Positions 7,702 through 17,585 are shown, counted from the stretch's first letter. The stretch: 64,000 nt of DNA from Opitutaceae bacterium TAV5 (GCA_000242935.3 CP007053.1:5317001-5381000); one strand, 5' to 3'. Numbers and translations: made by a program. The notes: generated by a model from the sequence alone, not told the origin.

Positions 7702-10461
7702 TCAGGCCCGGCGACGCAGGATGATGAAACCGATTGTCACCGCTCCCAGAACCAGAGCCCAGGCGGAGGGCTCGGGAATGGCGGATACAACCGCGAAGCT
7801 GGAATTGTGGTCGATCACAGCCCAGGCGACAGAGGTTTCCCGGTCATATCCCCAGAAACCGAGTTCTGCCGACTGGCTTGCCCCGAGGCTGGCGAGATAG
7901 TCATCGTAGCTGCCGCCGAAGAAGTGAGCTTCGAGGTAGCTCTGGATAAGGACGCCGGTTTCCGTGCCGAGGGTCAGGGTGCCGGCGAGAAGATCGAGGT
8001 CGCTGATGTTGGAGTTGCCGAGGACGGCGTTGACCCAGACGATTTCGGTGGTGGCGTCGTCGCCTTCACCCGTGACCGTGACTTTTTCCCAGACGACCTG
8101 CTGGAGGCCGGAGCCGCTTTCCGCATCGAAGGTGATCTGGATGACATGCTGGATGCCATCGAGACCGGTCAGGGAAACGATGTCGCTGGTGAAGACCGGC
8201 GCGATCTCGTCCGCTGTGAGTCCGCTGCCGCCGAAGAGCGCGGCGCGTGAGGATGCGTTGGTATTTTTGTCCTCCAGCGCAGCGACGCGCGCCTGGTTGG
8301 CTTCGTCGTCGAGCTTGCTGAAGCTGACGACGATCTCGCGCTCTTCGGTGAGGGTGCCGTCGCGCAGTTCGACGCTGGTGGCGGTGGCGAAGCGGGCGCT
8401 GGTGTTGCCGGCATCGCCGCCTTCCGTGGCGACGGTGTTGGTCAGCACGAAGCCTGTCTTGCCGAGATCCGTGCCGGCGGCTGCCGTGGCGGTGGCGGTG
8501 GTGGCGGCAGGAGCGTCGATACGGTGCTCGAGTTTCCATGTGTAGGTCCTGTAGGAAGACGTGAGATAGGAATCGTGGGCGTCCTCGGAGTAGCTGAAAC
8601 CGGACAGGGAATCCAGAATGCTGTATTCGGAAAACCATTCCGAAAGACCGATGGTCAGATCGGCCCGGAATACCAGGCCGAGATCGCCTTCGCTCAAGGG
8701 AGCCACCTCCTTCACGAAGTTGACATCGAACGTCTGGCTTTCGCCGTGCTCCAGAATCGGGGAACTGCCGGAATAGCCTAATTCGAAGCTCAGGTTATCC
8801 GCGCCGCTGATGCCAACAGATTCGATTTGAGTCTGTGCCTGGTAGAGGCCGGAGCCCCCGTCTGCGATCGTGATCCGGGAGCCATCACCCAGGGTTCCCG
8901 TGGTGGAAAGCGGCGTGGTCGCGATGGAGGTCGCGGCATGAGCGATGGATACCAGACGGGTCTGGAATGATGTCGTGGCGGAGACAACCTCGCCTTCCAG
9001 TCCTTCGCCGACCACCCTGCCATTGGCGGCGCTGAGCGTGGTGGTACCCAGGTCGTGGATACCGGCGGACCAGGCGCCGTTTACCGTGACCGAGCTGTTC
9101 CACGACAGGGACGTGTGCGTTTCGGTCGAAAATTCCAGGCCCACCGAATAATTGTAGTAGCTGCGCGATTCCGGGGTGTCATTCCAGGTGAAAGCGACCA
9201 GGTTGCCCGAAACGAGGGAGTTGTTGTCCACGACTGCCCACGTATAGCCTACGTTCAGTTGCGATTGCACCGTTTCACCGGCCAGACCTTCGCCGGTGAT
9301 GTACCCGGCAACGTCGAATCCGGCATAATTGCGGCCCAGCTCCGTGGCCGTTTGGGTGAACCGGCCGCTGACCGCGACCGTCGCCACCGGCGAGACTGGC
9401 GTTGTCGATGAATTAAAGACGGCGTCACTGCCAAGTGCTGCCGTGAAGTTGCTGCCGCCGGTGCCACCGGAAAGGTTGAAGGCTCCCAGCGTCAGACGCG
9501 TGTAGTTGTCGTCTGTGCCATAGGAATAGAGGCCGACGTTGTCCGTGCGATCGACGGTGACGGTAGCAGACCCGACCATCCGGCGCCCCAGGTCAACCGT
9601 GCCGCCGGAGATTGTCCGGTCCAGGACGGCCGTGCCGGTGACATGGAGGGTAACGCCGGACAGATCGAGACCGCCGCTTTCACCACCCCCGGCGGCAAGC
9701 AGGGGGTTCGCACGTTCATTGACGACGCCTGCTCCGGCATCACCCCGGGCAAGCTCCTGGTTTGCCGGCGAGCCGGAGATGATGGGAGGGAGTTCCGAGT
9801 GGGCTGTTTCAACCAGTTCCCTCTCATAAACCGGATAGGAGCTGCCGAGGTGACGGTACCACGCGACTTTCGACGAGGAAGCGTTCAGGATTTGCTGCTG
9901 GCCGAAGACATTGCCGTAGCTCGCCTGTTTCGTCCAGGAACCGCCGAGTTCGTTGCGCACATTGCCCGAGCCATCCGTGTAGCGGTTGGCGGTGGCGGAA
10001 GGCAGGGCAAGCGTGGTGTTGTAGGCGCCGACGGGCCCATTGTAGGCGAGTTGCAGTGTGGTGCTCTGGCCGGGGGCGTCGAGGGACTGGCTGCTGGCGG
10101 CAGTGAGGCGCAATCCGTTGCCAAACTGGGCAAATCCCGTGCTGCTCACCCCTACCGTGGAATACTGGATCAGCGGTGGCGGGCCTTCGCCTTCGGCGGG
10201 TGCGATCCCCTGGGTGGTGAGCACCAGCGATCCGATCGGGACGGGAACATTGCGCCCGGCGATGTGACGGCCGACGTCAAGCGTGGGGATCGTCTCTCCT
10301 TCCCCCGGGACGAGGGCGTTGTTGTCGAGGTCGTAAAAAACTCCGGTGAAGCCGAGCGGTGTGGGCGTTGGCTCCGGTGGCGTCGGGTCATCCGCCCGGA
10401 CATGGGCGAACGGCATGATGGCGAGAGCCAGCCATGCGAATCTGGCAGATTTCAATCTCAT
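7702..10461 (-). CDS. Large secreted PEP-CTERM protein of unknown function
   Basis: 919-residue exported protein. The N-terminus is a signal peptide (MRLKSARFAWLALAIMPFAHVRA). The C-terminus is a textbook PEP-CTERM signal: IPEPSAWALVLG, a hydrophobic helix, then RRRA, which is recognised by exosortase for surface sorting. The interior is rich in Gly, Ser, Thr and Ala with repeated beta-strand-like blocks (for example GEGLAGETVQS and GEGLEGEVVSA), suggesting a repetitive beta fold. No enzymatic domain is recognised. LuxR-type regulators lie on both sides. An inverted repeat lies 29-81 nt upstream of its start. No exosortase is in the window. Confidence 0.85.
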   Translation of the reverse strand: MRLKSARFAWLALAIMPFAHVRADDPTPPEPTPTPLGFTGVFYDLDNNALVPGEGETIPTLDVGRHIAGRNVPVPIGSLVLTTQGIAPAEGEGPPPLIQYSTVGVSSTGFAQFGNGLRLTAASSQSLDAPGQSTTLQLAYNGPVGAYNTTLALPSATANRYTDGSGNVRNELGGSWTKQASYGNVFGQQQILNASSSKVAWYRHLGSSYPVYERELVETAHSELPPIISGSPANQELARGDAGAGVVNERANPLLAAGGGESGGLDLSGVTLHVTGTAVLDRTISGGTVDLGRRMVGSATVTVDRTDNVGLYSYGTDDNYTRLTLGAFNLSGGTGGSNFTAALGSDAVFNSSTTPVSPVATVAVSGRFTQTATELGRNYAGFDVAGYITGEGLAGETVQSQLNVGYTWAVVDNNSLVSGNLVAFTWNDTPESRSYYNYSVGLEFSTETHTSLSWNSSVTVNGAWSAGIHDLGTTTLSAANGRVVGEGLEGEVVSATTSFQTRLVSIAHAATSIATTPLSTTGTLGDGSRITIADGGSGLYQAQTQIESVGISGADNLSFELGYSGSSPILEHGESQTFDVNFVKEVAPLSEGDLGLVFRADLTIGLSEWFSEYSILDSLSGFSYSEDAHDSYLTSSYRTYTWKLEHRIDAPAATTATATAAAGTDLGKTGFVLTNTVATEGGDAGNTSARFATATSVELRDGTLTEEREIVVSFSKLDDEANQARVAALEDKNTNASSRAALFGGSGLTADEIAPVFTSDIVSLTGLDGIQHVIQITFDAESGSGLQQVVWEKVTVTGEGDDATTEIVWVNAVLGNSNISDLDLLAGTLTLGTETGVLIQSYLEAHFFGGSYDDYLASLGASQSAELGFWGYDRETSVAWAVIDHNSSFAVVSAIPEPSAWALVLGAVTIGFIILRRRA

Positions 10462-10489
10462 GTTTTCTATTCGTTGATGTTAGTTTGCT

Positions 10490-10542
10490 AGACCATAATC
10501 AAATGGCTTGGGCCTTATCATAATCTCTTTTGACTATGGTCT
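10490..10542. promoter_or_regulatory. Inverted repeat upstream of the large PEP-CTERM gene
   Basis: Arms AGACCATAATC (10490-10500) and GACTATGGTCT (10532-10542) match at 10 of 11 positions, and CATAATC recurs at 10519-10525. The region is AT-richer than its surroundings and lies 29-81 nt upstream of the PEP-CTERM start, so it is a plausible regulator site, possibly for one of the flanking LuxR-type proteins. The rest of the 430-nt gap to 10892 shows no gene. Confidence 0.4.
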
Positions 10543-10891
10543 GAATACGTAGAATGCCGTATTTCCTGTTCTTGTTATCGATTGGTAAAAAGAACTGATC
10601 GAAGCTATAAGAGATTGCTGTTTGTTTCGGCAGCCGGTCAGTTTCGCGAGGGAAGCCGGCTCTCCGGTCCGGATCGGTTTTGGCGGCTTCCCGTCCATCC
10701 AGCAGCAGTCATGATCATCGAGTCCGTTCGCGAAAACCGGAGATCCCGGGCAACCGTGCGTTCCGCCTGCGTTGTTCCTGTTCAGCCCGATTCCGCAAAT
10801 CTGGCAGGAAAAATCATGTCGTTGAGGTCCTGTGCCCTTGTTTCGCCCACGCTGTTCGCGGATGCGAAGACTCTTCCCCGCCGCTTGCGTC

Positions 10892-11944
10892 ATGTCTCCT
10901 GAATACGCCGGATTTCGATGGTTTTCCTCCACCGTGCGAAGCGTCTACGGGGCTCGCTCGATGGCGGAACTCGATGAATGCCTGATCGGCGTCCTCCACT
11001 CGACTTTCCGTTCGGGCGTTACCCTGCATGAATCCTTCAGCAACGATCTCTCCGTGTATTCGACCGAGGCGTTGCGCAGCGAAATTGCCATCCCGCGCGA
11101 CTATCAGATCTACATTCCCGACAGTCCGCTCGCCGGCCGGTTCACCACGAGTGAGGTCACGCACCTGCGCGGGCACGTTTCCCGGACCAGGCTCGAAAAG
11201 ACGGCCTTTTACAACGAGCTCTTCCGCCCGCTGGCGCTGGTGGATCAGGCGACGATCCTCATTCCGTGGAACGGAGGCGTGACCTGCTACACCCTCAATG
11301 CGGGCCATCTCTTTACCGCTGACGAGATCCGGACGCTTTCCTTTTTGCGCCAGCATGTGCAGGCGGCCTTGCACCGGGTGTCCGCCGACGCCCGCCAGTT
11401 GCTGCATCCGGGGTCCGGCAACCCCTGGATCGAACTGACACCCGCCGGCCGGCCGGCCGGCGTCGCGCCGGAACAGGCCGCCCTGCTGCGGGCGTATTTT
11501 CCGTCACGTGCTCCCGCTTCGTCGATTTCGATGCTTCCGCCTCCGGTCGAAAACTGGCTGACGGGCTGCGCGCGCAAACTGGCCGACCGGAACTGGAGCA
11601 CGCCCCTGCCGGCGCTCTTCGCCGACGCTCCGCGAGGGCGTTTGCGGCTGCGGTTTTATCCGGCGCGGCGAGCGGGTGGAGGCGCGGCCATCCGCCTGCA
11701 GGAGTCACCGGCCGCGGTCGACCTCATGAGGCTGGGGAGACGCGCGGGCCTCTCGGCTCGCGAGGCGGAGATCCTGCACTGGCTCGGCCTCGGCAAGCGG
11801 AATGCCGAAATCGGCACGATCCTCGGTGTGGCGCCGAAAACGGTCGGGAAGCACGTCGAGCACATCCTGCGCAAGCTCGGCGCGACAAACCGGATTTCGG
11901 CAGTCCGGCAACTGGTCTCGTCCTGTGGCGGGCGGCACGGGTGA
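10892..11944 (+). CDS. LuxR-type HTH transcriptional regulator
   Basis: About 350 residues. The C-terminal LuxR/GerE HTH (GLSAREAEILHWLGLGKRNAEIG then TVGKHVEHILRKLG) is clear. The N-terminal 200 residues form a mixed alpha/beta region that could be a GAF-like sensor, but no ligand motif is visible. The start is placed at MSPEYAGF; the frame extends about 20 codons upstream with basic, unconvincing sequence. It is divergent from the 919-residue PEP-CTERM gene and shares the KHVEHIL(K/R)KLG recognition region with the LuxR-type gene at 6982. Confidence 0.85.
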   Translation: MSPEYAGFRWFSSTVRSVYGARSMAELDECLIGVLHSTFRSGVTLHESFSNDLSVYSTEALRSEIAIPRDYQIYIPDSPLAGRFTTSEVTHLRGHVSRTRLEKTAFYNELFRPLALVDQATILIPWNGGVTCYTLNAGHLFTADEIRTLSFLRQHVQAALHRVSADARQLLHPGSGNPWIELTPAGRPAGVAPEQAALLRAYFPSRAPASSISMLPPPVENWLTGCARKLADRNWSTPLPALFADAPRGRLRLRFYPARRAGGGAAIRLQESPAAVDLMRLGRRAGLSAREAEILHWLGLGKRNAEIGTILGVAPKTVGKHVEHILRKLGATNRISAVRQLVSSCGGRHG

Positions 11945-12011
11945 TGAGCGGCTGAAGTTCCTGCGCCAGGACAGATTCAGGAAGCCGGACCGCAGAAGGC
12001 GGATGCCCGAA

Positions 12012-12031
12012 AATACGTCTTTTTACGTATT
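12012..12031. repeat. AT-rich inverted repeat
   Basis: AATACGT and ACGTATT flank a 6-nt CTTTTT spacer, between the LuxR-type gene and the Ig-repeat gene. It could end the upstream transcript or act as an operator. Confidence 0.3.
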
Positions 12032-12117
12032 GTGACGTTGCGATCAGGTTTGGCATGATACGCCGCAGGTCCACCGCTTATAGCGGCTTCAGGCTCACTA
12101 CCGGACTCGGGAAAATA

Positions 12118-14418
12118 ATGATCTCCACTTCTGTCTCACTTGCGGTGCAGGGCGTCGGCATCGTCCGTCGCGCCTTGCGTGTCGCCCACGTCCTGCGCGT
12201 CGCGCGCGGCGTCGTTTCGCTCGTTCCGGCTCTGGCCGGCGCGTTGGCCTTTTTTCTGGCGGCACCGCTTCGGGCGGCGACGCCGGACATCACCGGCACC
12301 TGGCATTTTGCGGGGCTCTCGACCTGGGCGGAGACAGAAGGCGGCGCGCAGACCGCCGGCGAACCGTCCGAAGGCACCCTCACCATCACCGCGAGCGGCG
12401 GGGACTACACCCTGACGCCAGGCGGCGAGGGCTGGCTGTTTTTTGACGAACCGGCGACGGTGCCGCTGCACCGGAGCGGCAATCTTTATTCGTTCAGCGA
12501 TTCCTCCGACGGCTCCTCCCCGTCAACCGGGGAGACCACCTGGGGGACGATTCTCTGGATCGACGCCAACACCGCTCTCATCCACTACGTGGCCGCGGAG
12601 GTCGTCGGCTCCGGCTCGGGCGAGGGCAATCTCCTGTGGCTGGAAGGCTTTGCCGGCGTCCTCACGCGGAATCCGCTGCCCGCTGCCGATCCGGCCAAAT
12701 GGACGGGCACGTTTTCCGGTACGGAAATCTATATCGCCACCGACGAAGGCGACGGACCGGGCGTCAACAGCGTGGCTGCGCAGATCAGCGCCGGATCCCG
12801 GACAGGAGAGTATGTGATCCGGGGGGGAGACGGAGAATCCGATGTCGCCCGTCTCTCCGACGACGGCCAGTCGCTCCATTTTCTGGAAACCGACGGCAAT
12901 CGCTGGCGCGACGAACTGGCCGGCGTGCAGCTTGCCGACGGCCGGATCGCCTATGCCTTTTACGGCATCGAGAACAGCGGCGGAGCGATCACCTTTGCCG
13001 ATCTCGGCGTGGGCATCCTCACGCCCGGATCAGTGACCGAACCGGAGCCCGAGCCGGACGCTCCGGTGATCACGGCGCAGCCTGTTTCGCGGACCGTCTG
13101 GCAGGGCGAAGGCGTCACTTTCTCGGTCTCCGCATCCGGCGAAGGACCGCTGGCGTATCAGTGGTATCTGAATGGCAAGGCGATCAAGAATGCCAAGGCT
13201 TCCACCTGGACGATTGCGAAGACGACGAAGAAAAACGCGGGCAACTACACGGTGAAAGTCAGCAATGCCGGAGGCGAGATCACCAGCGCCGCTGCCGTGC
13301 TGACGGTGGAGGTGCCGGTCAAACCGAAGTTCACGTTGCAGCCGAAAAAGCAGGAGACCGGACTGGGTCAGTCGGTGACATTTACGGCGCTGGCCACGGC
13401 CAACCCTGCGCCCGCGTACCAGTGGCGGCTCAACGGCGTCAACATCCCCGGCGCGACCGGCGAAAGCTACACCATCGCCAGCGTCACCGCCGCCGATATC
13501 GGCAAGTACACCGTCGTGGCGACCAGCGGCCCCAATACGGCCACGAGCAAGGCGGCGGAACTCACCGCCGTGTTGCCGCCCGAGATCGTCACCCCTTCGT
13601 CGGGCGAAATCGTGGCGCTGGCTTCGAAAGGCGCCAAGCTCTCCGTCAAGCTCGCCAAAAACAAGGCGAAGCCCTCTTACCAATGGCTGCTCGACGGCGT
13701 GGAGATTCCCGGAGCTACCAAGGCCACCTGGACGGCCAAAGCCGACGGCGTGTACAGCGTGCGCGTGAGCAACAGCGCCGGCTCCGTCACCGGCGAAATC
13801 GGCACGGTCAAGCTGATCACGCCCCCGAAAATCACGAGCATCACGGCGAGCACGACGAGCATCGTGGCCGGCGACTCCGTGACCTTCACCGCGGAACTGC
13901 AGGACGGCACTGGCACCGCGCCCCTGACCTGGACGTGGCTGCTCAATGGCAAGCCGATTCCCGACGCGCCCAACGGGCCCACTCTCGTCGTTTCCGGCAT
14001 CGCCAAAACCGGGAAATACTCCGTGCAGGTTACCAACGGCGAGGGCAAGGTTGTCGGCAAGGCGAAGAGCAAGGCCATTACGATCAAGGTGGTGGAGCCA
14101 CCGGCGATCGTGGTGCAGCCGGTGGCGTACCTTGCCCTGGCCGAGGGCAAGTCGGGCAAGCTTTCGGTCAAGGCGACCGGCACGTCGAAGCTGGTCTACC
14201 AGTGGTTCAGGGACGGCCAGCCGATTGCCGGCGCGACCAAGTCCACCCTGAGCCTGAAAAAATTCACCCTCGCCGATGCCGGCAACTACACCGTCACGGT
14301 GGACAACCCCGCCGGCCGGCCGGTGACCAGCAGCGCGGCGCTGGTGGTGATGCAGTCTCAGGGATCGGGTGGTATGGGGAACCCGCCGGCCGGTGTCGTT
14401 ATTGTACCATCCGACTGA
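12118..14418 (+). CDS. Secreted immunoglobulin-like repeat protein
   Basis: 766-residue exported protein. The start at 12118 has a GGGA ribosome site about 7 nt upstream. It has a long basic N-region and a hydrophobic export helix ending LRAATPDIT. Residues about 40-300 form a lipocalin-like beta region of unknown role (begins ITGTWHF). From about residue 300 to the end are five Ig-like repeats, each with the YQWYLNG or YQWRLNG tryptophan and a GNYTV or GKYTV tyrosine-corner signature. Such arrays mediate adhesion or carbohydrate binding. No PEP-CTERM or type IX sorting signal is visible. A terminator follows. Confidence 0.85.
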   Translation: MISTSVSLAVQGVGIVRRALRVAHVLRVARGVVSLVPALAGALAFFLAAPLRAATPDITGTWHFAGLSTWAETEGGAQTAGEPSEGTLTITASGGDYTLTPGGEGWLFFDEPATVPLHRSGNLYSFSDSSDGSSPSTGETTWGTILWIDANTALIHYVAAEVVGSGSGEGNLLWLEGFAGVLTRNPLPAADPAKWTGTFSGTEIYIATDEGDGPGVNSVAAQISAGSRTGEYVIRGGDGESDVARLSDDGQSLHFLETDGNRWRDELAGVQLADGRIAYAFYGIENSGGAITFADLGVGILTPGSVTEPEPEPDAPVITAQPVSRTVWQGEGVTFSVSASGEGPLAYQWYLNGKAIKNAKASTWTIAKTTKKNAGNYTVKVSNAGGEITSAAAVLTVEVPVKPKFTLQPKKQETGLGQSVTFTALATANPAPAYQWRLNGVNIPGATGESYTIASVTAADIGKYTVVATSGPNTATSKAAELTAVLPPEIVTPSSGEIVALASKGAKLSVKLAKNKAKPSYQWLLDGVEIPGATKATWTAKADGVYSVRVSNSAGSVTGEIGTVKLITPPKITSITASTTSIVAGDSVTFTAELQDGTGTAPLTWTWLLNGKPIPDAPNGPTLVVSGIAKTGKYSVQVTNGEGKVVGKAKSKAITIKVVEPPAIVVQPVAYLALAEGKSGKLSVKATGTSKLVYQWFRDGQPIAGATKSTLSLKKFTLADAGNYTVTVDNPAGRPVTSSAALVVMQSQGSGGMGNPPAGVVIVPSD

Positions 14419-14449
14419 CGCTTGCGGACAATCTCTCCGACAAGTGGCG

Positions 14450-14482
14450 CCTCGCGAATCATCCCGGTTCGCGGGGTTTTTT
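14450..14482 (+). terminator. Rho-independent terminator
   Basis: Stem CCTCGCGAA / TTCGCGGGG (one G-U type mismatch) with a 9-nt loop and a T6 run at 14477-14482, 31 nt after the Ig-repeat gene stop. Confidence 0.85.
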
Positions 14483-14497
14483 GTGACGGAGGAGCGA

Positions 14498-14953
14498 TTA
14501 TTCAAACCGGCAGGTGAGCCGGATCAGGTCGAGGCAGCGGATGCCGTTTTCGAAAATCGGCGGCCGGTAGCCGGCGAAATGATCCGGGATGACTCCGGTG
14601 ATGCGGAAGCCATGTTTCTGGTAAAAGGCGAGGGGACCGAGGCTGGAATTGCCGGTGCCGACCGTGACGCACGAAGCGCCGGCAGCACGGCAGTGGTCGA
14701 GCGCGTGTCGCAACAGCCGGCTGCCGACGCCGCGGGTTTGCCGGTCGGGACGGACGGCGATGGCGAGCAACTCAAAGTCGCCGCCGCCGCCGGATTCCGG
14801 TCGCAAGACCGCGACAGCGGTTTGTTCACCGTTTTCGGCATGGCAGAAAACGAGGCTGTCGGGCGGGTACGCCGCGATGCTTTCCGGCGACGGGTCGGCG
14901 AGCAGGAGCAGATCACGCGCGGCTGCGTGAAGAGGGATGCGGGTAATGCTCAT
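14498..14953 (-). CDS. GNAT-family N-acetyltransferase
   Basis: 151-residue single-domain acetyltransferase. The acetyl-CoA pyrophosphate-binding motif is RPDRQTRGVGSRLL (R/Q-x-x-G-x-G/A), preceded by the beta-4 strand ELLAIAV and followed by GPLAFYQKHGFRITG, the usual motif B. The acceptor substrate is unknown. It ends 19 nt before the end of the tail-specific protease gene on the same strand and may be co-transcribed with it. Confidence 0.88.
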   Translation of the reverse strand: MSITRIPLHAAARDLLLLADPSPESIAAYPPDSLVFCHAENGEQTAVAVLRPESGGGGDFELLAIAVRPDRQTRGVGSRLLRHALDHCRAAGASCVTVGTGNSSLGPLAFYQKHGFRITGVIPDHFAGYRPPIFENGIRCLDLIRLTCRFE

Positions 14954-14972
14954 CGCCGCTCAGGCGTCCCGC

Positions 14973-17585
14973 TCAGTCGGCCAGCGGTTTGGCGGGAGGT
15001 GTTTTCCGGGCGGGCTCGGCGGCGGTGCTCGCAGTCATGGTGCGCGGCGGGGGCGTGGTGTCGGGCTGGAGCGGCGGCGTGCCGCGCGTGATCATGTCGT
15101 CCACCACACGCAGGGTTTCGCGCAACGGTATGTCGAGCTTGGCATAGCGTTCATTCTCGTCGGGAAGGTCACCGGCCGCGTCGTCGTCCGTATTTTCATC
15201 CTCGGCCTTGATTCGCGGCGGGGGAGGGGGGGCGAGCATGACTTCGGTAAACGTGTAGGCGCCGCTTTCGAGCCGTTTGCGCTCGGCGTCCATCTCGTCG
15301 GCAAAGGCGGCGTCGTCGGCCTTGCGCTGTTCGCGCGCCTTGAGGTTGAGCGAGACGGTTTTCTCCTCCTGCCGCTCGCGGAAGCGTTCGATGCGCTTGC
15401 GCAGGTAGATGAACTCCTCGAGGTCGTGCTGACGCTGTTCGCTTGCCTTGAGCAGGGGCTCGATGTTGGCGGCAGTGTAGGGCTGGCCGCCGTAGAAGCT
15501 GGTCGTGATGTCGTCCCAGGGCAGGGCGTGCGGGAGGTCGCTTTCGCCAATGGGAAGGTAGTCGTTGATCGAGGGGACGACGATGTCGGAGGCCACACCC
15601 TTGAGCTGGGTGGAGTCGCCGTTGGGCAGGTAGAATTTTTGTACGGTGAGCTTGGTGGCGCCGCTGCGGGTTTTGGCGAGCTGCGGGAGCACGTTCTTCA
15701 TCTCGATGATCTGCTGGACGGTGCCCTTGCCGTGGGTGGACTTGTCGCCGACGATGACGGCGCGGCCGTAGTTTTTGAGCGCGCCGGCGACGATCTCGGA
15801 GGCCGAGGCGCTGAAGCGGGAAACGAGCACGGCGAGGGGGCCGTCCCAGGCGATTTCGGAATCCTCGTCGCGGTCGATCTTCACCTCGCCGTAGTAGGAA
15901 CGCACCTGGACGACCGGGCCGGTGCGGATGAAGAGGCCGGTGATCTTGATCGCCTCGGAGAGGAGGCCGCCGCCGTTGGCGCGCATGTCGAGGATGAGGC
16001 CCTCGATTTTGGCAGCCTTGAGCCGGGTGATGAGCTCCTCGATGTCGCGGCTGGCGCTGTTCTGTTCGCCGTCGCCGGAGGCGTCGCGGCCATAGAAGGC
16101 GGGGAGAGTGATGACGCCGATGCGGCGGGTGGCGGCGCTTCGCGCCGGTTCAGGGTTCAGGGTCTGGAGTCTGGAGTTGTCGGCGGGGGGGGAGGAGGCT
16201 GGGCTCCCTGAACCCTGAACTGCCGCGTCAGCGGCGGGGATTTCGAAGACGGCGGCGTGAGCGCGGGCGGAGTCGAGATTGACGACGTCGCGGGTGAGGG
16301 TGATGACGCGGCGTTCGGTTTCGTCGGTCGAGGCGCCGGGCTGGATCGTGAGGTGGACTTTGGTGCCTTTGGGGCCGCGGATTTTTTCAACGATGCGGCG
16401 GAGCTTCATGCCGATGACTTCGACGGGCTCCTCGTTGTCCTGGGCCACGGCAATAATCTTGTCGTTCGGCCTGAGGAGTTTCGAGAGGTCGGCAGGACCG
16501 CCGGGGATGATCTCCTTGATGACGCAGACATCGCTGCTCGGGTCGACACTGAGAAGGGCGCCGATGCCGAAGAGCTGGAGGCGCATGTTGATGCTGAAAT
16601 CTTCGTAGGTGTCGGCCGAAAAATAGGTGGAGTGGGGATCGTAGAGCTGGGCCACCCGGGCGAGAAACATCTCGGCGAGATCGTTGGCGGTGACATCGTC
16701 CACATTGCGGAGGACGCGTTCGTAGCGTTTGCGCACGGTGGTGCGGGCGTCGGCGAGGATTTCTTCAGGCGATTTCGGGGCAGCAGAGGGTTTGGGCTTT
16801 TTGGCTTCCGGTTCCTGCTGTTCTCCGGCGGTGCCGGTGTCGCCGGCGGCATCCGGCGGCGCGGCTTCTGCATCGGTCTTTTCCGGTGATGTTTTTTTCA
16901 GGGCCGTTTTTTTCGGATCGTTTTTCTTGCTCAGCACTTCGAGCAGGATTTCGAAACGGAGGCGCTTTTCCCAAAGGGCATCCGCCTCGGCGTCGGTGGC
17001 GGGCCAGGGGGAGTCCTTGCGATCGAACGCGTAGGTGTCGGTCGCCTCCATGTCGACGGGCTGGTCGAGGTGGTCGAAGATCCACTGGACGCGGCTGCGG
17101 ACACGTTTCTGGTAGACGCCGTAAATTTCGTAGGCGGGCTGGACGCGACCGAGGGCGGTGAGGCTGTAGTAGAGGCCGCTGGCGGGATTGCGCGCGGTGA
17201 AATCGTCGGCATCGGACTGGAGGAAGAACAGCCGCTGGCTGTCGAGGTCCTTCATGTAGCCGGTGATGACTTCCCCGTAGTTGTCCGGTTTGACGGCGTC
17301 GCGGTTGTAGTGGTAACCGCCGAGGAGCTGGACGAGAGCGCGGGCTTCGAGCGCGAGTTCGGGCGAGGTGGTGAAGGTGGAGGCGTCGGAGGGATCGGGT
17401 CTGGCTTCCGGAGCCGGAGCGGGAGAGGCGGGCGCCCCGGCTTTATCCGCTGCGGGTGGAGGCGCTTCGGGTTTCGAGGGGCTGGAGGTCGCCGCCAGCA
17501 GCATGAGCGCGGTGAGCGAGACGAGAGCGAGAGGAAAAGCCTGGCGCAGGCATTTGCGCAGGGCGGCGGCGGATGGCTTGTGCAT
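14973..17585 (-). CDS. Tail-specific (C-terminal processing) protease, S41 family, with embedded palindromic element
   Basis: 870-residue periplasmic protease of the Prc/Tsp type. An N-terminal export helix (LALVSLTALMLLAA) and a Pro/Ala-rich linker precede an N-terminal helical domain. A PDZ domain follows (ALLSVDPSSDVCVIKEIIPGG), then the S41 catalytic core with Ser in FSASASE and Lys in HGKGTV, and the Tsp-type C-terminal domain. Residues 451-484 (GCC..GCC, 34 codons, 16134-16235) are an in-frame repeat insert with no counterpart expected in the family. It sits between the PDZ/linker and the GVITLPAFYGRD strand. The ATG at 17585 is chosen; the frame extends 10 codons upstream. A rhomboid protease gene lies just upstream. 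Confidence 0.93.
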   Translation of the reverse strand: MHKPSAAALRKCLRQAFPLALVSLTALMLLAATSSPSKPEAPPPAADKAGAPASPAPAPEARPDPSDASTFTTSPELALEARALVQLLGGYHYNRDAVKPDNYGEVITGYMKDLDSQRLFFLQSDADDFTARNPASGLYYSLTALGRVQPAYEIYGVYQKRVRSRVQWIFDHLDQPVDMEATDTYAFDRKDSPWPATDAEADALWEKRLRFEILLEVLSKKNDPKKTALKKTSPEKTDAEAAPPDAAGDTGTAGEQQEPEAKKPKPSAAPKSPEEILADARTTVRKRYERVLRNVDDVTANDLAEMFLARVAQLYDPHSTYFSADTYEDFSINMRLQLFGIGALLSVDPSSDVCVIKEIIPGGPADLSKLLRPNDKIIAVAQDNEEPVEVIGMKLRRIVEKIRGPKGTKVHLTIQPGASTDETERRVITLTRDVVNLDSARAHAAVFEIPAADAAVQGSGSPASSPPADNSRLQTLNPEPARSAATRRIGVITLPAFYGRDASGDGEQNSASRDIEELITRLKAAKIEGLILDMRANGGGLLSEAIKITGLFIRTGPVVQVRSYYGEVKIDRDEDSEIAWDGPLAVLVSRFSASASEIVAGALKNYGRAVIVGDKSTHGKGTVQQIIEMKNVLPQLAKTRSGATKLTVQKFYLPNGDSTQLKGVASDIVVPSINDYLPIGESDLPHALPWDDITTSFYGGQPYTAANIEPLLKASEQRQHDLEEFIYLRKRIERFRERQEEKTVSLNLKAREQRKADDAAFADEMDAERKRLESGAYTFTEVMLAPPPPPRIKAEDENTDDDAAGDLPDENERYAKLDIPLRETLRVVDDMITRGTPPLQPDTTPPPRTMTASTAAEPARKTPPAKPLAD
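16134..16235 (-). repeat. Protein-embedded palindromic element in the S41 protease gene
   Basis: 102 bp, exactly 34 codons. On the coding strand it begins GCCGCTGACGCGGCAGTTC and ends GGCGCGAAGCGCC (hairpin with a GAA loop). Between them are arms of tandem GGTTCA-type units (GTTCAGGGTTCAGGG against CCCTGAACCCTGAAC, perfect over 15 nt). It is read as A-A-D-A-A-V-Q ... A-R-S-A. The kinase gene at 24010-24162 carries an element with the same ends in the same reading frame. Confidence 0.85.

Noticed and set aside
12055-12117. Upstream start for the Ig-repeat protein
   Set aside because: The ATG at 12118 has a GGGA ribosome site; the extra residues are basic and not conserved-looking.
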